Shown here: positions 1 through 6,478 of the stretch, piece by piece
Numbering within the stretch: position 1 is the stretch's first letter
How the letters are laid out: every line of letters begins with the position of its first letter
Source of the DNA: Clostridia bacterium
GTDB lineage: Bacteria > Bacillota > Clostridia > Oscillospirales > Oscillospiraceae
Length of the DNA stretch: 11,097 nt
Reading direction: 5' to 3'
Assembly (NCBI GenBank): GCA_021153265.1
Contig: JAGKTU010000073.1
Coordinates: 1-11,097 of the forward strand
Program-made: the position numbers and the translations under genes
The notes under the pieces: model-generated
What the model was told of the DNA's origin: nothing
Seen by the model: only the letters and a program-made list of their open reading frames with translations
Databases searched by the model: none

Positions 1-345
1 ATTCTGAACACGATCCGCACCGAAGACTCTGCACCGCTGTCCATGAAGGCAACATGGGTCTTTAATATGGTCAATACCAGCATCGTACTGGGCGCAGAAC
101 CGGCAGACGATACCAGCCGTGAGCGGCTGAGTCGGATGTATGCCCAGCTCCATCCGGTGGTTCCCCTGAACTACGCCCTGACGCCCCATATCACCCTTGC
201 CTACTTCCGCCCGGGCTGCTACACCCAGGCTGACCTCGCCCCACTGCGGGAAGCTCTCAAAGCCGTGGATCTTACTTTCTCCTTGCGTATAGAAAACTTG
301 GTTTTTCAAAACTTTTCCGACATGAATCACTACGAAACCGTATAA
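1..345 (+). CDS. 2H phosphoesterase / 2'-5' RNA ligase-like protein (3' end only)
   Basis: The reading frame is open from the first base of the window to the TAA at 343-345, so only the last 114 residues are visible and the true start lies upstream; the ATG at 43 is probably internal. The visible part contains TPHITLAYFRPG, with the His-x-Thr motif (HIT, bases 187-195) followed by a hydrophobic strand. This is the typical second HxT motif of the 2H phosphoesterase superfamily (LigT, CPDase and relatives), which hydrolyse or form 2',5'- or cyclic phosphodiester bonds in RNA or nucleotides. The first HxT motif would be in the missing half, so catalytic competence cannot be judged. It is convergent with the mreB-like gene and ends 5 nt before a shared hairpin terminator. 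The family call rests on one motif and its flanking pattern; substrate is unknown. Confidence 0.55.
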   Translation: MLNTIRTEDSAPLSMKATWVFNMVNTSIVLGAEPADDTSRERLSRMYAQLHPVVPLNYALTPHITLAYFRPGCYTQADLAPLREALKAVDLTFSLRIENLVFQNFSDMNHYETV

Positions 346-350
346 AGAAA

Positions 351-387
351 CCCCGAGGCCGGTATTTTCCGGCTTCGGGGTATTTTT
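351..387. terminator. Hairpin terminator between convergent genes, probably bidirectional
   Basis: A 12-bp stem is formed by CCCCGAGGCCGG (351-362) and CCGGCTTCGGGG (369-380) around the 6-nt loop TATTTT. In plus-strand RNA all 12 pairs form, one of them a G-U wobble, and the stem is followed by TATTTTT (381-387), a classical intrinsic terminator for the phosphoesterase gene ending at 345. On the minus strand the same stem has one A-C mismatch and is followed by TTTCTTTAT, a weaker U tract, so it can also end the mreB-like transcript, whose stop codon is at 391-393. The whole 45-nt gap between the two genes is occupied by this element. Confidence 0.9.
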
Positions 388-390
388 CGC

Positions 391-1434
391 TTATCCGCGC
401 ATCATGCGCTTTCTGGCAATGTTGATGGGGCCCTCCTGCATGTGGTTGATCCATGCAAGACTCTTGCCGCAGCCGTAGGCCACGCAGGAGTCCGGATCGT
501 CCGCCACGATGCAGTTGATGCCGGTGCGTTCCATCAGCAGTTCGGGCATACCCCAGATCTGGCTGCAACCGCCGGTGAGGGTGATGCCGGTCTCGGAGAT
601 ATCGGACACCAGTTCCGGGCTGGTCTGCTCCAGAACGGCCAGAACTTCGTCGGCGATCTGCCGGGCAGGACGGCGCAGCACATCGTAGATCTCAGATGCC
701 ACCAACGTCACCGTCCGGGGCATACCGGTCTTGGCATCCCGACCCTTGACGTTCATGCTCCGCTCATCAGACCGGGGATAGACCTGACCCAGCTGGATTT
801 TAATAGTTTCTGCGGTAACCTGACCGATGACCACGCCATGCTCCCGGCGGACATACCGGGCGATGGCCTCGTCAAAGGCGTCACCGGCAACCTTCAGCGA
901 TGCGGAAACCGCAACGCCGTTCATGCTCAGCACCGCGATATCGGTAGTACCGCCGCCGATGTCCACCACCAGATGGCCCTTTGCGCCCTTGATGTCCAGA
1001 CCTGCGCCCAGAGCAGCAGCCAGAGGCTCTTCGATCAGGAACACACGGCGTGCGCCGGCCTCGATGGCGGCGTTGATGACGCTTCGCTCTTCGACCTCCG
1101 TCACGCCGCTGGGTACGCTGATGACCACACGGGGCTTGGGGGTAAAGACAGAAGCCTTGGTGGCATTGCGGAACAGGGCGGACAGCAGCTTCACCGTCAT
1201 CTCATGGTCAGATATGATGCCGTCGCGCAGGGGCTTCATAGCCACCACATTACCGGGAGTACGGCCCAGCATATTCCGGGCAGCAGCGCCGACCTGCAGA
1301 ATGTTGCCGGTGTTCTTGTCCACCGCCACCACGCAGGGCTCGCGAACCACCAGACCCTTGCCGTCCGCATAGATCAGTACATTGGAGTTACCCAGGTCAA
1401 CACCCAGGTCATTGGAAAACAGTTGCAGATCCAT
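391..1434 (-). CDS. mreB: MreB/Mbl family actin-like cell-shape protein
   Basis: 347 residues, close to the usual length of MreB-family proteins, which form ATP-dependent membrane-associated filaments that steer peptidoglycan synthesis along the lateral wall. The actin-fold nucleotide motifs are in order: phosphate-1 GVDLGNSN (residues 11-18), the connecting LIEEPLAAALGAGLDI stretch (133-148), phosphate-2 DIGGGTTDIAV (158-168), the MreB-type GRDAKTGMPRTV loop (231-242), and the adenosine motif GITLTGGCSQIWG (283-295). The last differs from the usual LTGGGALLRG, and the first from the usual DLGTANT, so this may be an Mbl/MreBH-type or divergent paralog. The ATG at 1432-1434 lies 8 nt after the comF stop; the Shine-Dalgarno AGGTGA overlaps that TAG stop, implying coupling. 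mreC and mreD do not follow; a terminator comes immediately downstream. Family is certain, the exact paralog is not. Confidence 0.9.
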   Translation of the reverse strand: MDLQLFSNDLGVDLGNSNVLIYADGKGLVVREPCVVAVDKNTGNILQVGAAARNMLGRTPGNVVAMKPLRDGIISDHEMTVKLLSALFRNATKASVFTPKPRVVISVPSGVTEVEERSVINAAIEAGARRVFLIEEPLAAALGAGLDIKGAKGHLVVDIGGGTTDIAVLSMNGVAVSASLKVAGDAFDEAIARYVRREHGVVIGQVTAETIKIQLGQVYPRSDERSMNVKGRDAKTGMPRTVTLVASEIYDVLRRPARQIADEVLAVLEQTSPELVSDISETGITLTGGCSQIWGMPELLMERTGINCIVADDPDSCVAYGCGKSLAWINHMQEGPINIARKRMMRG

Positions 1435-1442
1435 AAGTTCAC

Positions 1443-2102
1443 CTACTTTTTATGGTTTCGGGCAACGGCCACCACACCGCAGTGGACTTCCTTCGCCCCG
1501 GCGGTCAGCAGCACCCGGCTGGCTTCGCCGGCAGTGGCTCCCGTGGTCAGAATATCGTCCAGCAGCAAGATCCGTTTGCCCTTGATTTGTTCACATTCCA
1601 AAGCTGTATAGATTCCCAGAACATTTGCCCGTCGGTGGGCATAGTCGCCCAGTCCCGATTGAGGCGGATTGTTCCGGATCTTCTTCAGCAGCTGTTTCGG
1701 TTCGAGCCCCAGTTCCCTGCCGACTGCATTAGCCAGCAGCTCCACCTGATCATATCCCCGTTTTAACCGCCGCAGGCGGCTGATGGGTACATAGGTCAGC
1801 ACATCGAACCCATCGGGATAGATTTCCAGCAGCTTCATCGCCAGCAGCCGGCCGTAATTTTGGGCATAACTGCGGCGGTTTCCAAATTTGTATCGGAGCA
1901 GACTCTCCCGAACCTTCTCTTCATAGTACCAGACAGCGGCGTAACTGTCAAGGAATTGAAGTTTAAGGTTTCCTTGTGAAAATACAGGAGCTTCCGCCCG
2001 GCAATCGCTGCACAGGTCAATTTCACCGTTTTTCAGCACCCTTCGGCACAGTACGCACTTCGGTGGAAACAGCCAATCGGCGATCAAAGAACCGATCTTC
2101 AT
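1443..2102 (-). CDS. comF: ComF family phosphoribosyltransferase-like protein
   Basis: 219 residues, typical of ComF/ComFC-GntX proteins. The N-terminus has a four-cysteine zinc ribbon, CVLC (C16, C19) and CSDC (C31, C34). A middle part YVPISRLRRLKRGYDQVELL is characteristic of the family, and the C-terminal type I phosphoribosyltransferase motif LLLDDILTTGATAGEASRVL binds the PRPP-type phosphate through the DD and TTGAT residues. In naturally competent bacteria ComFC is needed for uptake or processing of transforming single-stranded DNA, working with the helicase ComFA; its enzymatic reaction is not settled. No comFA is seen here; instead the gene follows recD2, with the ATG overlapping the recD2 TGA (ATGA). 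That pairing of a DNA helicase and ComF is consistent with a DNA-processing role but does not show competence. Confidence 0.9.
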   Translation of the reverse strand: MKIGSLIADWLFPPKCVLCRRVLKNGEIDLCSDCRAEAPVFSQGNLKLQFLDSYAAVWYYEEKVRESLLRYKFGNRRSYAQNYGRLLAMKLLEIYPDGFDVLTYVPISRLRRLKRGYDQVELLANAVGRELGLEPKQLLKKIRNNPPQSGLGDYAHRRANVLGIYTALECEQIKGKRILLLDDILTTGATAGEASRVLLTAGAKEVHCGVVAVARNHKK

Positions 2103-4309
2103 ACCCGGTCTCCCTGCAGCCGCAGTTTCAGTCCCGTATAGCGGCGGTTTTTCTTGGCATTTTCCGTCATCACCGCCACGGTCTCTTCCCGGCCCACGAT
2201 GATCAGCAGTTCTCTTGCCCGGGTGATGGCGGTATACAGCACACTTCGGCTGAGAAGATAGGGTGAACCGTTCCAGCAGGTCAGGATCACACAGCGGTAC
2301 TCGCTGCCCTGGCTCTTATGCACCGTCATGGCATAGGCAGGCTCCAATTCGTTCAGCTGGGTGAAGTCATAAGTGGCCTCCCGATCATCGTAGACCACCG
2401 TCAGGGTCTGGGCCGCCGGGTCGATGGCCGCGATCACGCCCACGTCACCGTTAAAAATGCCTGTTCCCACGGCACTGCCGTCGGTTTTCTTCCAAATGAT
2501 GTCATAATTGTTCCGGATCTGCATGACCCGGTCGCCTTCCCGGAAGATATAGTCGCCAAATTGCTTCTCTTTCTTCTCTTGGGAGGGCGGATTCAGCGCC
2601 GCCTGCAGCATACGGTTCAGTTCCCCCGTGCCTGCGCCGCCCTTTCTGGTAGGCGACAGCACTTGGATCTGATCTGCCGGGAGGCCCATATTCTTAGGCA
2701 AGCGGGTGGTGCAAAGATCCCGAATCAGCTGCACCACCGCATCCTCCCGTTGCCGACGCATGAAGAAGAAGTCGCTGTTGGTCACCCGAAGTTCGGGCAT
2801 CTCGCCCCGGTTGACCCGGTGGGCGTTCATGACGATGAGGCTCTGCTGTGCCTGCCGGAAAATCTCCGTCAATCGGGCAGTTGGCAGCACACCGCTGCGC
2901 AGCATATCATTGAAAGGAAATCCCGGTCCAACCGGCGGCAGCTGATCCGGGTCGCCCACCAGAATCAGCCGTTTTCCTGCCGGGATTGCCCGAAGCAAAC
3001 TCGCCAGCAGTTCCACGTCCACCATGGACATCTCATCCACGATCACCGCGTCGGCTTTCAGGGGATTGTCTTCATCCCGAACGAAAAACATCTTCCCCGT
3101 GTGCGGATCGATGCTGGCTTCCAGCAGTCGGTGGATGGTAGAAGCCTCCTCCCCGGTCACCTCCGTGAGCCGTTTTGCCGCCCGCCCCGTGGGTGCTGCC
3201 AGCAGGGTTTTCAGCTGCATCTGTCCCAGCAGTTCCAAAATACCATTTAAAATTGTGGTTTTACCCGTACCCGGACCGCCGGTGATCAGCAGCACCCCGG
3301 AGGTAGCCGCCTCCCGGATGGCCTGAGTTTGTTCCTCGGAATATGTAATGCCGCTCTGCTTTGCCACTTTGCGGATCATCCGGTCCAGCCCCATAGGTTC
3401 GGGGAAATGGGCCTTGGCAAAGGACAGCAGCCGACTTGTGCAATAAGTTTCCGCCTCATGCAGCCTCGGCAGATATACCACCTCAATGCCATTGAGGGTA
3501 TCCTTCACCAGCCGATCTGCTTCCAGCAACCGGTTCATGCCCTCCGCGACTGTCTGGGCATCCACGCTGATGAGCTGGCTTGTTGCCGCCACCAGCTTGT
3601 CCAGAGGCAGGAAACTGTGTCCCGCTCCCAAATTGTAGGTCAATTCAAAGAGGATACCGGCTTCCACCCGTCGCGGGTCATCCCCGGCCACACCCAGTTC
3701 GATGGCGAACTTGTCCACAGCGCTGAACGGCGCTTCCAGCCCATCCTCCATCAGCAGATACGGATCGTCATAGAGCAGTTCGATGGTGCTGTCGCCGTAG
3801 AGCTTATAGGTTCGCACCGCCAGTTCCGCGCTGAGCTGGTGCATGGCGAAAAACTCCATCAGATGCCGCATACCCACCTGCAGACGGAATTCCTCCCCGA
3901 TGGTCTTTGCCTTTTCCCGGGAAATACCCGACACCTCTGCCAGTCTTTCCGGCTCCCGCTCCATGATCACCAGAGTCTGGTCGCCGAAGCGATCCACGAT
4001 CCTTGCCGCCATTCTGGGGCCAATGCCCTTGATGACCCGGCTTCCCAGATAGCTGAGGATCTCCATACTGGTCTGGGGCATAAGCCGCTCCAAAAATTCC
4101 GCCTCAAACTGCCGTCCGTAACTGCTGTGGGTACTCCACTTGCCGGTTACCATCAGCCGCTCGCCAACGGAGGGCATGGGAATGGTTCCCACCACCGTCA
4201 CGGTCTGGCCGCCGCCCACCGAAAGCCGGAGGACGGCATAGCCGTTATCGTAATTCTGATACACGACGGCGCTGATCGCGCCTTGAAGAATTTCCAATTC
4301 CTGTGTCAA
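2099..4309 (-). CDS. recD2: RecD2 family ATP-dependent 5'-3' DNA helicase
   Basis: 736 residues, the usual size of RecD2 (RecD/TraA subfamily, SF1B), which acts outside any RecBCD complex in recombination, mismatch or replication-fork repair. The N-terminal part (about 1-75) is a small beta-rich domain; residues 88-145 contain tandem helix-hairpin-helix-like segments (VIKGIGPRMAARIV and LAEVSGISREKAKTI). The helicase core shows Walker A GGPGTGKTT (344-352), motif II VDEMSMVD (424-431), motif III VGDPDQLPPVG (451-461), motif V TVHKSQGSEY (663-672) and motif VI YTAITRARE (692-700). The start is TTG at 4307-4309, which overlaps the upstream stop (TTGA) and is preceded by a GGAAG purine stretch; the first internal ATG (codon 45) would remove conserved N-terminal sequence. 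The 3' end overlaps comF by 4 nt. All core motifs are intact. Confidence 0.95.
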   Translation of the reverse strand: MTQELEILQGAISAVVYQNYDNGYAVLRLSVGGGQTVTVVGTIPMPSVGERLMVTGKWSTHSSYGRQFEAEFLERLMPQTSMEILSYLGSRVIKGIGPRMAARIVDRFGDQTLVIMEREPERLAEVSGISREKAKTIGEEFRLQVGMRHLMEFFAMHQLSAELAVRTYKLYGDSTIELLYDDPYLLMEDGLEAPFSAVDKFAIELGVAGDDPRRVEAGILFELTYNLGAGHSFLPLDKLVAATSQLISVDAQTVAEGMNRLLEADRLVKDTLNGIEVVYLPRLHEAETYCTSRLLSFAKAHFPEPMGLDRMIRKVAKQSGITYSEEQTQAIREAATSGVLLITGGPGTGKTTILNGILELLGQMQLKTLLAAPTGRAAKRLTEVTGEEASTIHRLLEASIDPHTGKMFFVRDEDNPLKADAVIVDEMSMVDVELLASLLRAIPAGKRLILVGDPDQLPPVGPGFPFNDMLRSGVLPTARLTEIFRQAQQSLIVMNAHRVNRGEMPELRVTNSDFFFMRRQREDAVVQLIRDLCTTRLPKNMGLPADQIQVLSPTRKGGAGTGELNRMLQAALNPPSQEKKEKQFGDYIFREGDRVMQIRNNYDIIWKKTDGSAVGTGIFNGDVGVIAAIDPAAQTLTVVYDDREATYDFTQLNELEPAYAMTVHKSQGSEYRCVILTCWNGSPYLLSRSVLYTAITRARELLIIVGREETVAVMTENAKKNRRYTGLKLRLQGDRV

Positions 4310-4605
4310 ACTTCTTCCGCTCCAATTCCTATTTCCGAAAGCAGTCGCTCCCGGCTGCAGATTTCCACGCCCCGTTCCAGCAGTTCATCCCTCTGTTTTT
4401 GGCTGTAATCCCCCTCCGGGATCCGAAGGGGACATCTCAGCAGCCCCAGGCTCCGCAGCCAGAGAAATCTGTGCAAAAACACCGGGTCTCCGATGCAGAT
4501 CAGCACACCGTTTTTCCCCGACGGCAGCAGCCAGCCGAACAGACACCAGAGCATACTCAGCAGCCCGAAAGCCGCCAACCCACCGATGCAAATGTAACCT
4601 GCCAT
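4306..4605 (-). CDS. Small membrane-anchored protein of unknown function, first gene of the recD2 operon
   Basis: I do not recognise a named family. The 99-residue product has one hydrophobic N-terminal stretch (about residues 3-26, from YICIGG to FGWLLP), probably a single membrane anchor. A soluble tail follows with alternating predicted strands and helices (VLICIGD, then LHRFLWLRSLGLL, CPLRIP, SQKQRDELLERG, VEICS, RERLLSEI), which would fit a half-Rossmann beta-alpha fold. I prefer the ATG at 4603-4605: it has GAGGTGG five bases upstream, whereas the in-frame GTG at 4612-4614, which adds three residues, lies inside that Shine-Dalgarno sequence. The stop overlaps the recD2 TTG start by 4 nt, so it is probably co-translated with recD2. 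Gene status is supported by this coupling and the good ribosome site; function is unknown. Confidence 0.75.
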   Translation of the reverse strand: MAGYICIGGLAAFGLLSMLWCLFGWLLPSGKNGVLICIGDPVFLHRFLWLRSLGLLRCPLRIPEGDYSQKQRDELLERGVEICSRERLLSEIGIGAEEV

Positions 4606-4663
4606 AGCATCCACCTCGCTACAGTATATGGATACTCTGGGCGCTTTGTGCGTATATATTTTT

Positions 4664-4692
4664 ATTTTACTATATTTTTAGGAAAATGAAAA
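4664..4692 (-). promoter_or_regulatory. Candidate sigma-A promoter for the small protein-recD2-comF-mreB operon
   Basis: Reading the minus strand, TTTTCA (4692-4687) is followed after 17 nt by TAAAAT (4669-4664), 4 of 6 and 5 of 6 matches to the sigma-A -35 and -10 consensus. It lies about 60 nt upstream of the preferred ATG at 4605 in a strongly AT-rich stretch. Because the region is so AT-rich, other -10-like hexamers (TATAGT, TATATA) occur nearby with poorer -35 partners, so the exact promoter is uncertain, though one is needed somewhere in 4615-4750. A short inverted repeat AGTAT-ATGG-ATACT (4623-4636) lies in the predicted leader; its role is unknown. Confidence 0.35.
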
Positions 4693-4793
4693 GCCCTTTT
4701 CCCATCTTTTCGTATTCTTTCAGGCTGTTGTGGAAACATAATGCTGTCTGCTTAATTTTTTACCGTCATTTATCCAATGTTTACAAATCGCTC

Positions 4794-4822
4794 TTGCAAA
4801 TCCGCCCTATTTTCGCTATAAT
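4794..4822 (+). promoter_or_regulatory. Sigma-A type promoter of the atp operon
   Basis: TTGCAA (4794-4799) and TATAAT (4817-4822) are separated by exactly 17 nt, with a perfect -10 and a 5-of-6 -35. Transcription would begin near 4829-4831, leaving a leader of only about 20 nt before the ATG at 4852, with the Shine-Dalgarno GGAGG at 4838-4842. No hairpin or other regulatory structure fits in so short a leader, so regulation, if any, would be at initiation. The spacer from 4700 to 4793 shows no convincing operator. Confidence 0.8.
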
Positions 4823-4851
4823 AAAGTGAATTGTTATGGAGGCGTGAAAGA

Positions 4852-5109
4852 ATGAAGGATGTGACCTTGCTGGTTTGGCTCACCCAGATGGGCTTGTCCA
4901 TCGCGGTGCCCCTTGGCGGCTTTATTTTTCTGGCGCTGTGGCTGCACAACAGCTGTGGCTGGGGCAGATGGGTCATCTTTGCCGGCATCGGTCTGGGTCT
5001 TTACAGCGCCTTCGAGGGCCTTCGCGCTTCCGTGCGCGCCATGCAGCTCATCACCCGGAAGAAAAAAGATGATGAGCCGCCACCTGTGGCCTTCAACGAC
5101 CATCATTGA
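4852..5109 (+). CDS. atpZ: AtpZ/AtpI family protein (F-ATPase gene 1), ATP synthase accessory membrane protein
   Basis: 85 residues with two transmembrane segments, about 4-30 (LLVWLTQMGLSIAVPLGGFI) and 39-60 (RWVIFAGIGLGLYSAFEGL), joined by a short loop and ending in a charged tail with KKKDDEPPP. The LTQMGLSIAVPL start and the GIGLGL second helix are typical of the small AtpZ/F1Fo-ATPase gene 1 family found at the head of many atp operons. AtpZ is thought to act with AtpI in Mg2+/Ca2+ handling or in ATP synthase assembly. The start chosen is the ATG at 4852, 9 nt after GGAGG (4838-4842); an in-frame TTG at 4831 sits at the predicted transcription start with no ribosome site. The stop is followed 17 nt later by the next gene. 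The family call is good; biochemical role is inferred. Confidence 0.85.
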   Translation: MKDVTLLVWLTQMGLSIAVPLGGFIFLALWLHNSCGWGRWVIFAGIGLGLYSAFEGLRASVRAMQLITRKKKDDEPPPVAFNDHH

Positions 5110-5126
5110 TCCCTTTGGAGGAGTCT

Positions 5127-5522
5127 ATGGAATCCCGTAAAATTGCATTACATGAAACCGGCATTGTTGCCATCGGCGTTGCCGTCTGCGTTGGTCTGAT
5201 GTTTGGCATTTATGCTCTGATCGGCCGATTCAGTGTGGCCGTCCTGCTGGGCGGACTGGTTGGCGGACTGATTTCCGTTGCAAATTTCTTCGCCATGGCC
5301 ATCGTCGCCACACTGGCAGCCGACCGGGCGGAAAAACAGGACGTAGCCGGCGGCCAGAAGATGATCAGCAGCTCCTACCCCCTGCGCATGCTGGTACTGG
5401 CCGGCATTCTCTTCGCCTGTGCCAAGAGCGGCTTCTTTGACCTGATCGCTCTGGTGCTTCCCTTAGTATTTGTTCGCCCCACCATTACCGTGGCGGAATT
5501 TTTCAGAAAGAAAGGTGAGTAA
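5127..5522 (+). CDS. atpI: ATP synthase subunit I (AtpI-like) membrane protein
   Basis: 131 residues with four hydrophobic segments arranged as two pairs: about 12-33 and 36-60, then, after a charged loop (ADRAEKQDVAGGQK), 86-102 and 105-121. This is the AtpI/subunit I layout, and the position between atpZ and atpB supports it. AtpI proteins assist c-ring assembly and/or Mg2+ uptake; sequence conservation is low, so position is an important part of the call. The start is the ATG at 5127, with GGAGGAG at 5117-5123. An in-frame TTG at 5106 overlaps the atpZ stop (TTGA) but would place the Shine-Dalgarno inside the gene, so I prefer the ATG. The gene ends 5 nt before atpB, and its last codons (GAAAGGTGAG) carry the atpB ribosome site. 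Confidence 0.8.
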   Translation: MESRKIALHETGIVAIGVAVCVGLMFGIYALIGRFSVAVLLGGLVGGLISVANFFAMAIVATLAADRAEKQDVAGGQKMISSSYPLRMLVLAGILFACAKSGFFDLIALVLPLVFVRPTITVAEFFRKKGE

Positions 5523-5527
5523 CGTCT

Positions 5528-6427
5528 ATGAGCGTGAGTGTTGACGGCGCATATAAGTATTTTACCATCCCCATTTTCGGTGGCATCGACATCACCCAGA
5601 CCACGGTGTCCTCTCTGATCGTCACCATCCTGCTTTGCTCGGCTTTTATCTATCTGGGCAAGCACCTGAAGAAGCGGCCCGACGGCAAGCAGGTGCTGGT
5701 TGAGAAAGGCGTTCTGATCCTGCACAACATGGTGGTGGATACCATGGGCGAGCATAACGCCCACTGGCTGCCTTTCATCGGCGCCATCTTCCTGAGCAGT
5801 ATCTGCGGCTCTCTGATCGGTCTGACCGGCTTCCTTCGGTCCTCCACCGCGGACCTCAGCTGTACCCTCACCTGGGCCATCATGGTCAGCGTGATCATCT
5901 GGTACAATAATATCAAGAATAACGGCTTTGTCGGCTGGCTCAAGGGTTTCACCGAACCCATTGTGGTCATGACCCCCATGAACATCATCTCCGAGATCGC
6001 CCAGCCCGTATCCATGGCCTTCCGTCATTTCGGCAACGTTGCCGGTGGCGGTGTCATCACTTCCATCATCTATACGGCCTTCGCGCTGGTGTCCGATCTG
6101 GTGATCGGAGCCATCGCCTCCTGCGGCTGGCTCATGTGCGTCATTCTGATGGCTCTGGCAGCAGGTCTGTTCCTGCTGGGCATGAAAAAGAGCAAGCTTT
6201 TGTTCAAGATCCTCGCCGCCGTGTTCTTTGCTCTGGGTCTGTTTGGCCTGCTGCAGCATTTGAAGATCCTCACCGGCGTGCCGATTCTTTCTCTGGGCAT
6301 CCCCGCTGTTCTGTCCGTCTATTTCGATCTTTTCTCCGGCTTCGTCCAGGCGCTGGTATTCAGCCTGCTGACCATGGTCTACGTCGCCGGCTCCTGCCCC
6401 GCCCCGGATGCGGCTGAGCAGGCCTAA
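5528..6427 (+). CDS. atpB: F-type ATP synthase subunit a (unusually long)
   Basis: Subunit a forms the stator half-channels of Fo, passing ions to the c ring. The essential arginine is R166 in QPVSMAFRHFGN (E. coli R210), and the last helix has the conserved Gln Q274 in SGFVQALVFSLLTMVYV (E. coli Q252). Hydrophobic segments lie at about 25-44, 81-102, 111-129, 140-190, 195-219, 224-245 and 257-288. Length is 299 residues against about 220-270 usually. The Arg-to-Gln distance is 108 residues rather than 42 in E. coli, owing to about 66 extra residues around 190-255 that carry two added hydrophobic segments joined by KKSK. G175 occupies the place of E. coli Glu219. No frameshift or stop interrupts the gene. 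The Shine-Dalgarno AAAGGTGAG (5511-5519) is 8 nt upstream. Subunit identity is secure; the insert's function is unknown. Confidence 0.95.
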   Translation: MSVSVDGAYKYFTIPIFGGIDITQTTVSSLIVTILLCSAFIYLGKHLKKRPDGKQVLVEKGVLILHNMVVDTMGEHNAHWLPFIGAIFLSSICGSLIGLTGFLRSSTADLSCTLTWAIMVSVIIWYNNIKNNGFVGWLKGFTEPIVVMTPMNIISEIAQPVSMAFRHFGNVAGGGVITSIIYTAFALVSDLVIGAIASCGWLMCVILMALAAGLFLLGMKKSKLLFKILAAVFFALGLFGLLQHLKILTGVPILSLGIPAVLSVYFDLFSGFVQALVFSLLTMVYVAGSCPAPDAAEQA

Positions 6428-6437
6428 CTTCATCAAC

Positions 6438-6478
6438 CATAAAATTTATATACAACAACATTTAGGAGGAAATTTTTT
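6438..6478 (+). promoter_or_regulatory. AT-rich translation initiation region with strong RBS for atpE
   Basis: The 51-nt gap between atpB and atpE ends in a stretch with only 7 G/C in the 40 bases 6441-6480, in an otherwise GC-rich operon. It contains AAAATTTATATACAACAACA (6441-6460) and then the near-perfect Shine-Dalgarno AGGAGGA (6464-6470), 8 nt before the ATG at 6479. An unstructured A/U-rich leader of this sort is known upstream of E. coli atpE, where it raises translation to supply the many c subunits per complex. The same purpose is inferred here from composition and position only. Confidence 0.6.

Noticed and set aside
442..1611. Long plus-strand open frame opposite mreB and comF
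   Set aside because: It is antisense to two genes with complete family motifs. The translation is His/Gln/Ala-rich without recognisable domains, as expected from the complement of GC-rich coding DNA.
4681..4703. GGAAAATGAAAAGCCC followed by TTTTCCC, considered as a terminator hairpin
   Set aside because: The stem is A/T-rich with a tiny or awkward loop and no gene ends near it; both flanking operons diverge from this spacer.
4831..4851. TTG-initiated N-terminal extension of the AtpZ-like protein
   Set aside because: The TTG lies at the predicted transcription start and upstream of the GGAGG that serves the ATG at 4852; the added residues (LWRRER) do not fit the family.
5106..5126. TTG-initiated extension of AtpI overlapping the atpZ stop
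   Set aside because: It would bury the GGAGGAG ribosome site inside the gene; the ATG at 5127 has that site at good spacing. Coupling through TTGA is possible but less likely.
5375..6436. Long minus-strand open frame opposite atpB
   Set aside because: The product is rich in Asp, Gly, His and Gln with no domain, and lies across the well-supported atpI end and atpB; it is a coding shadow.
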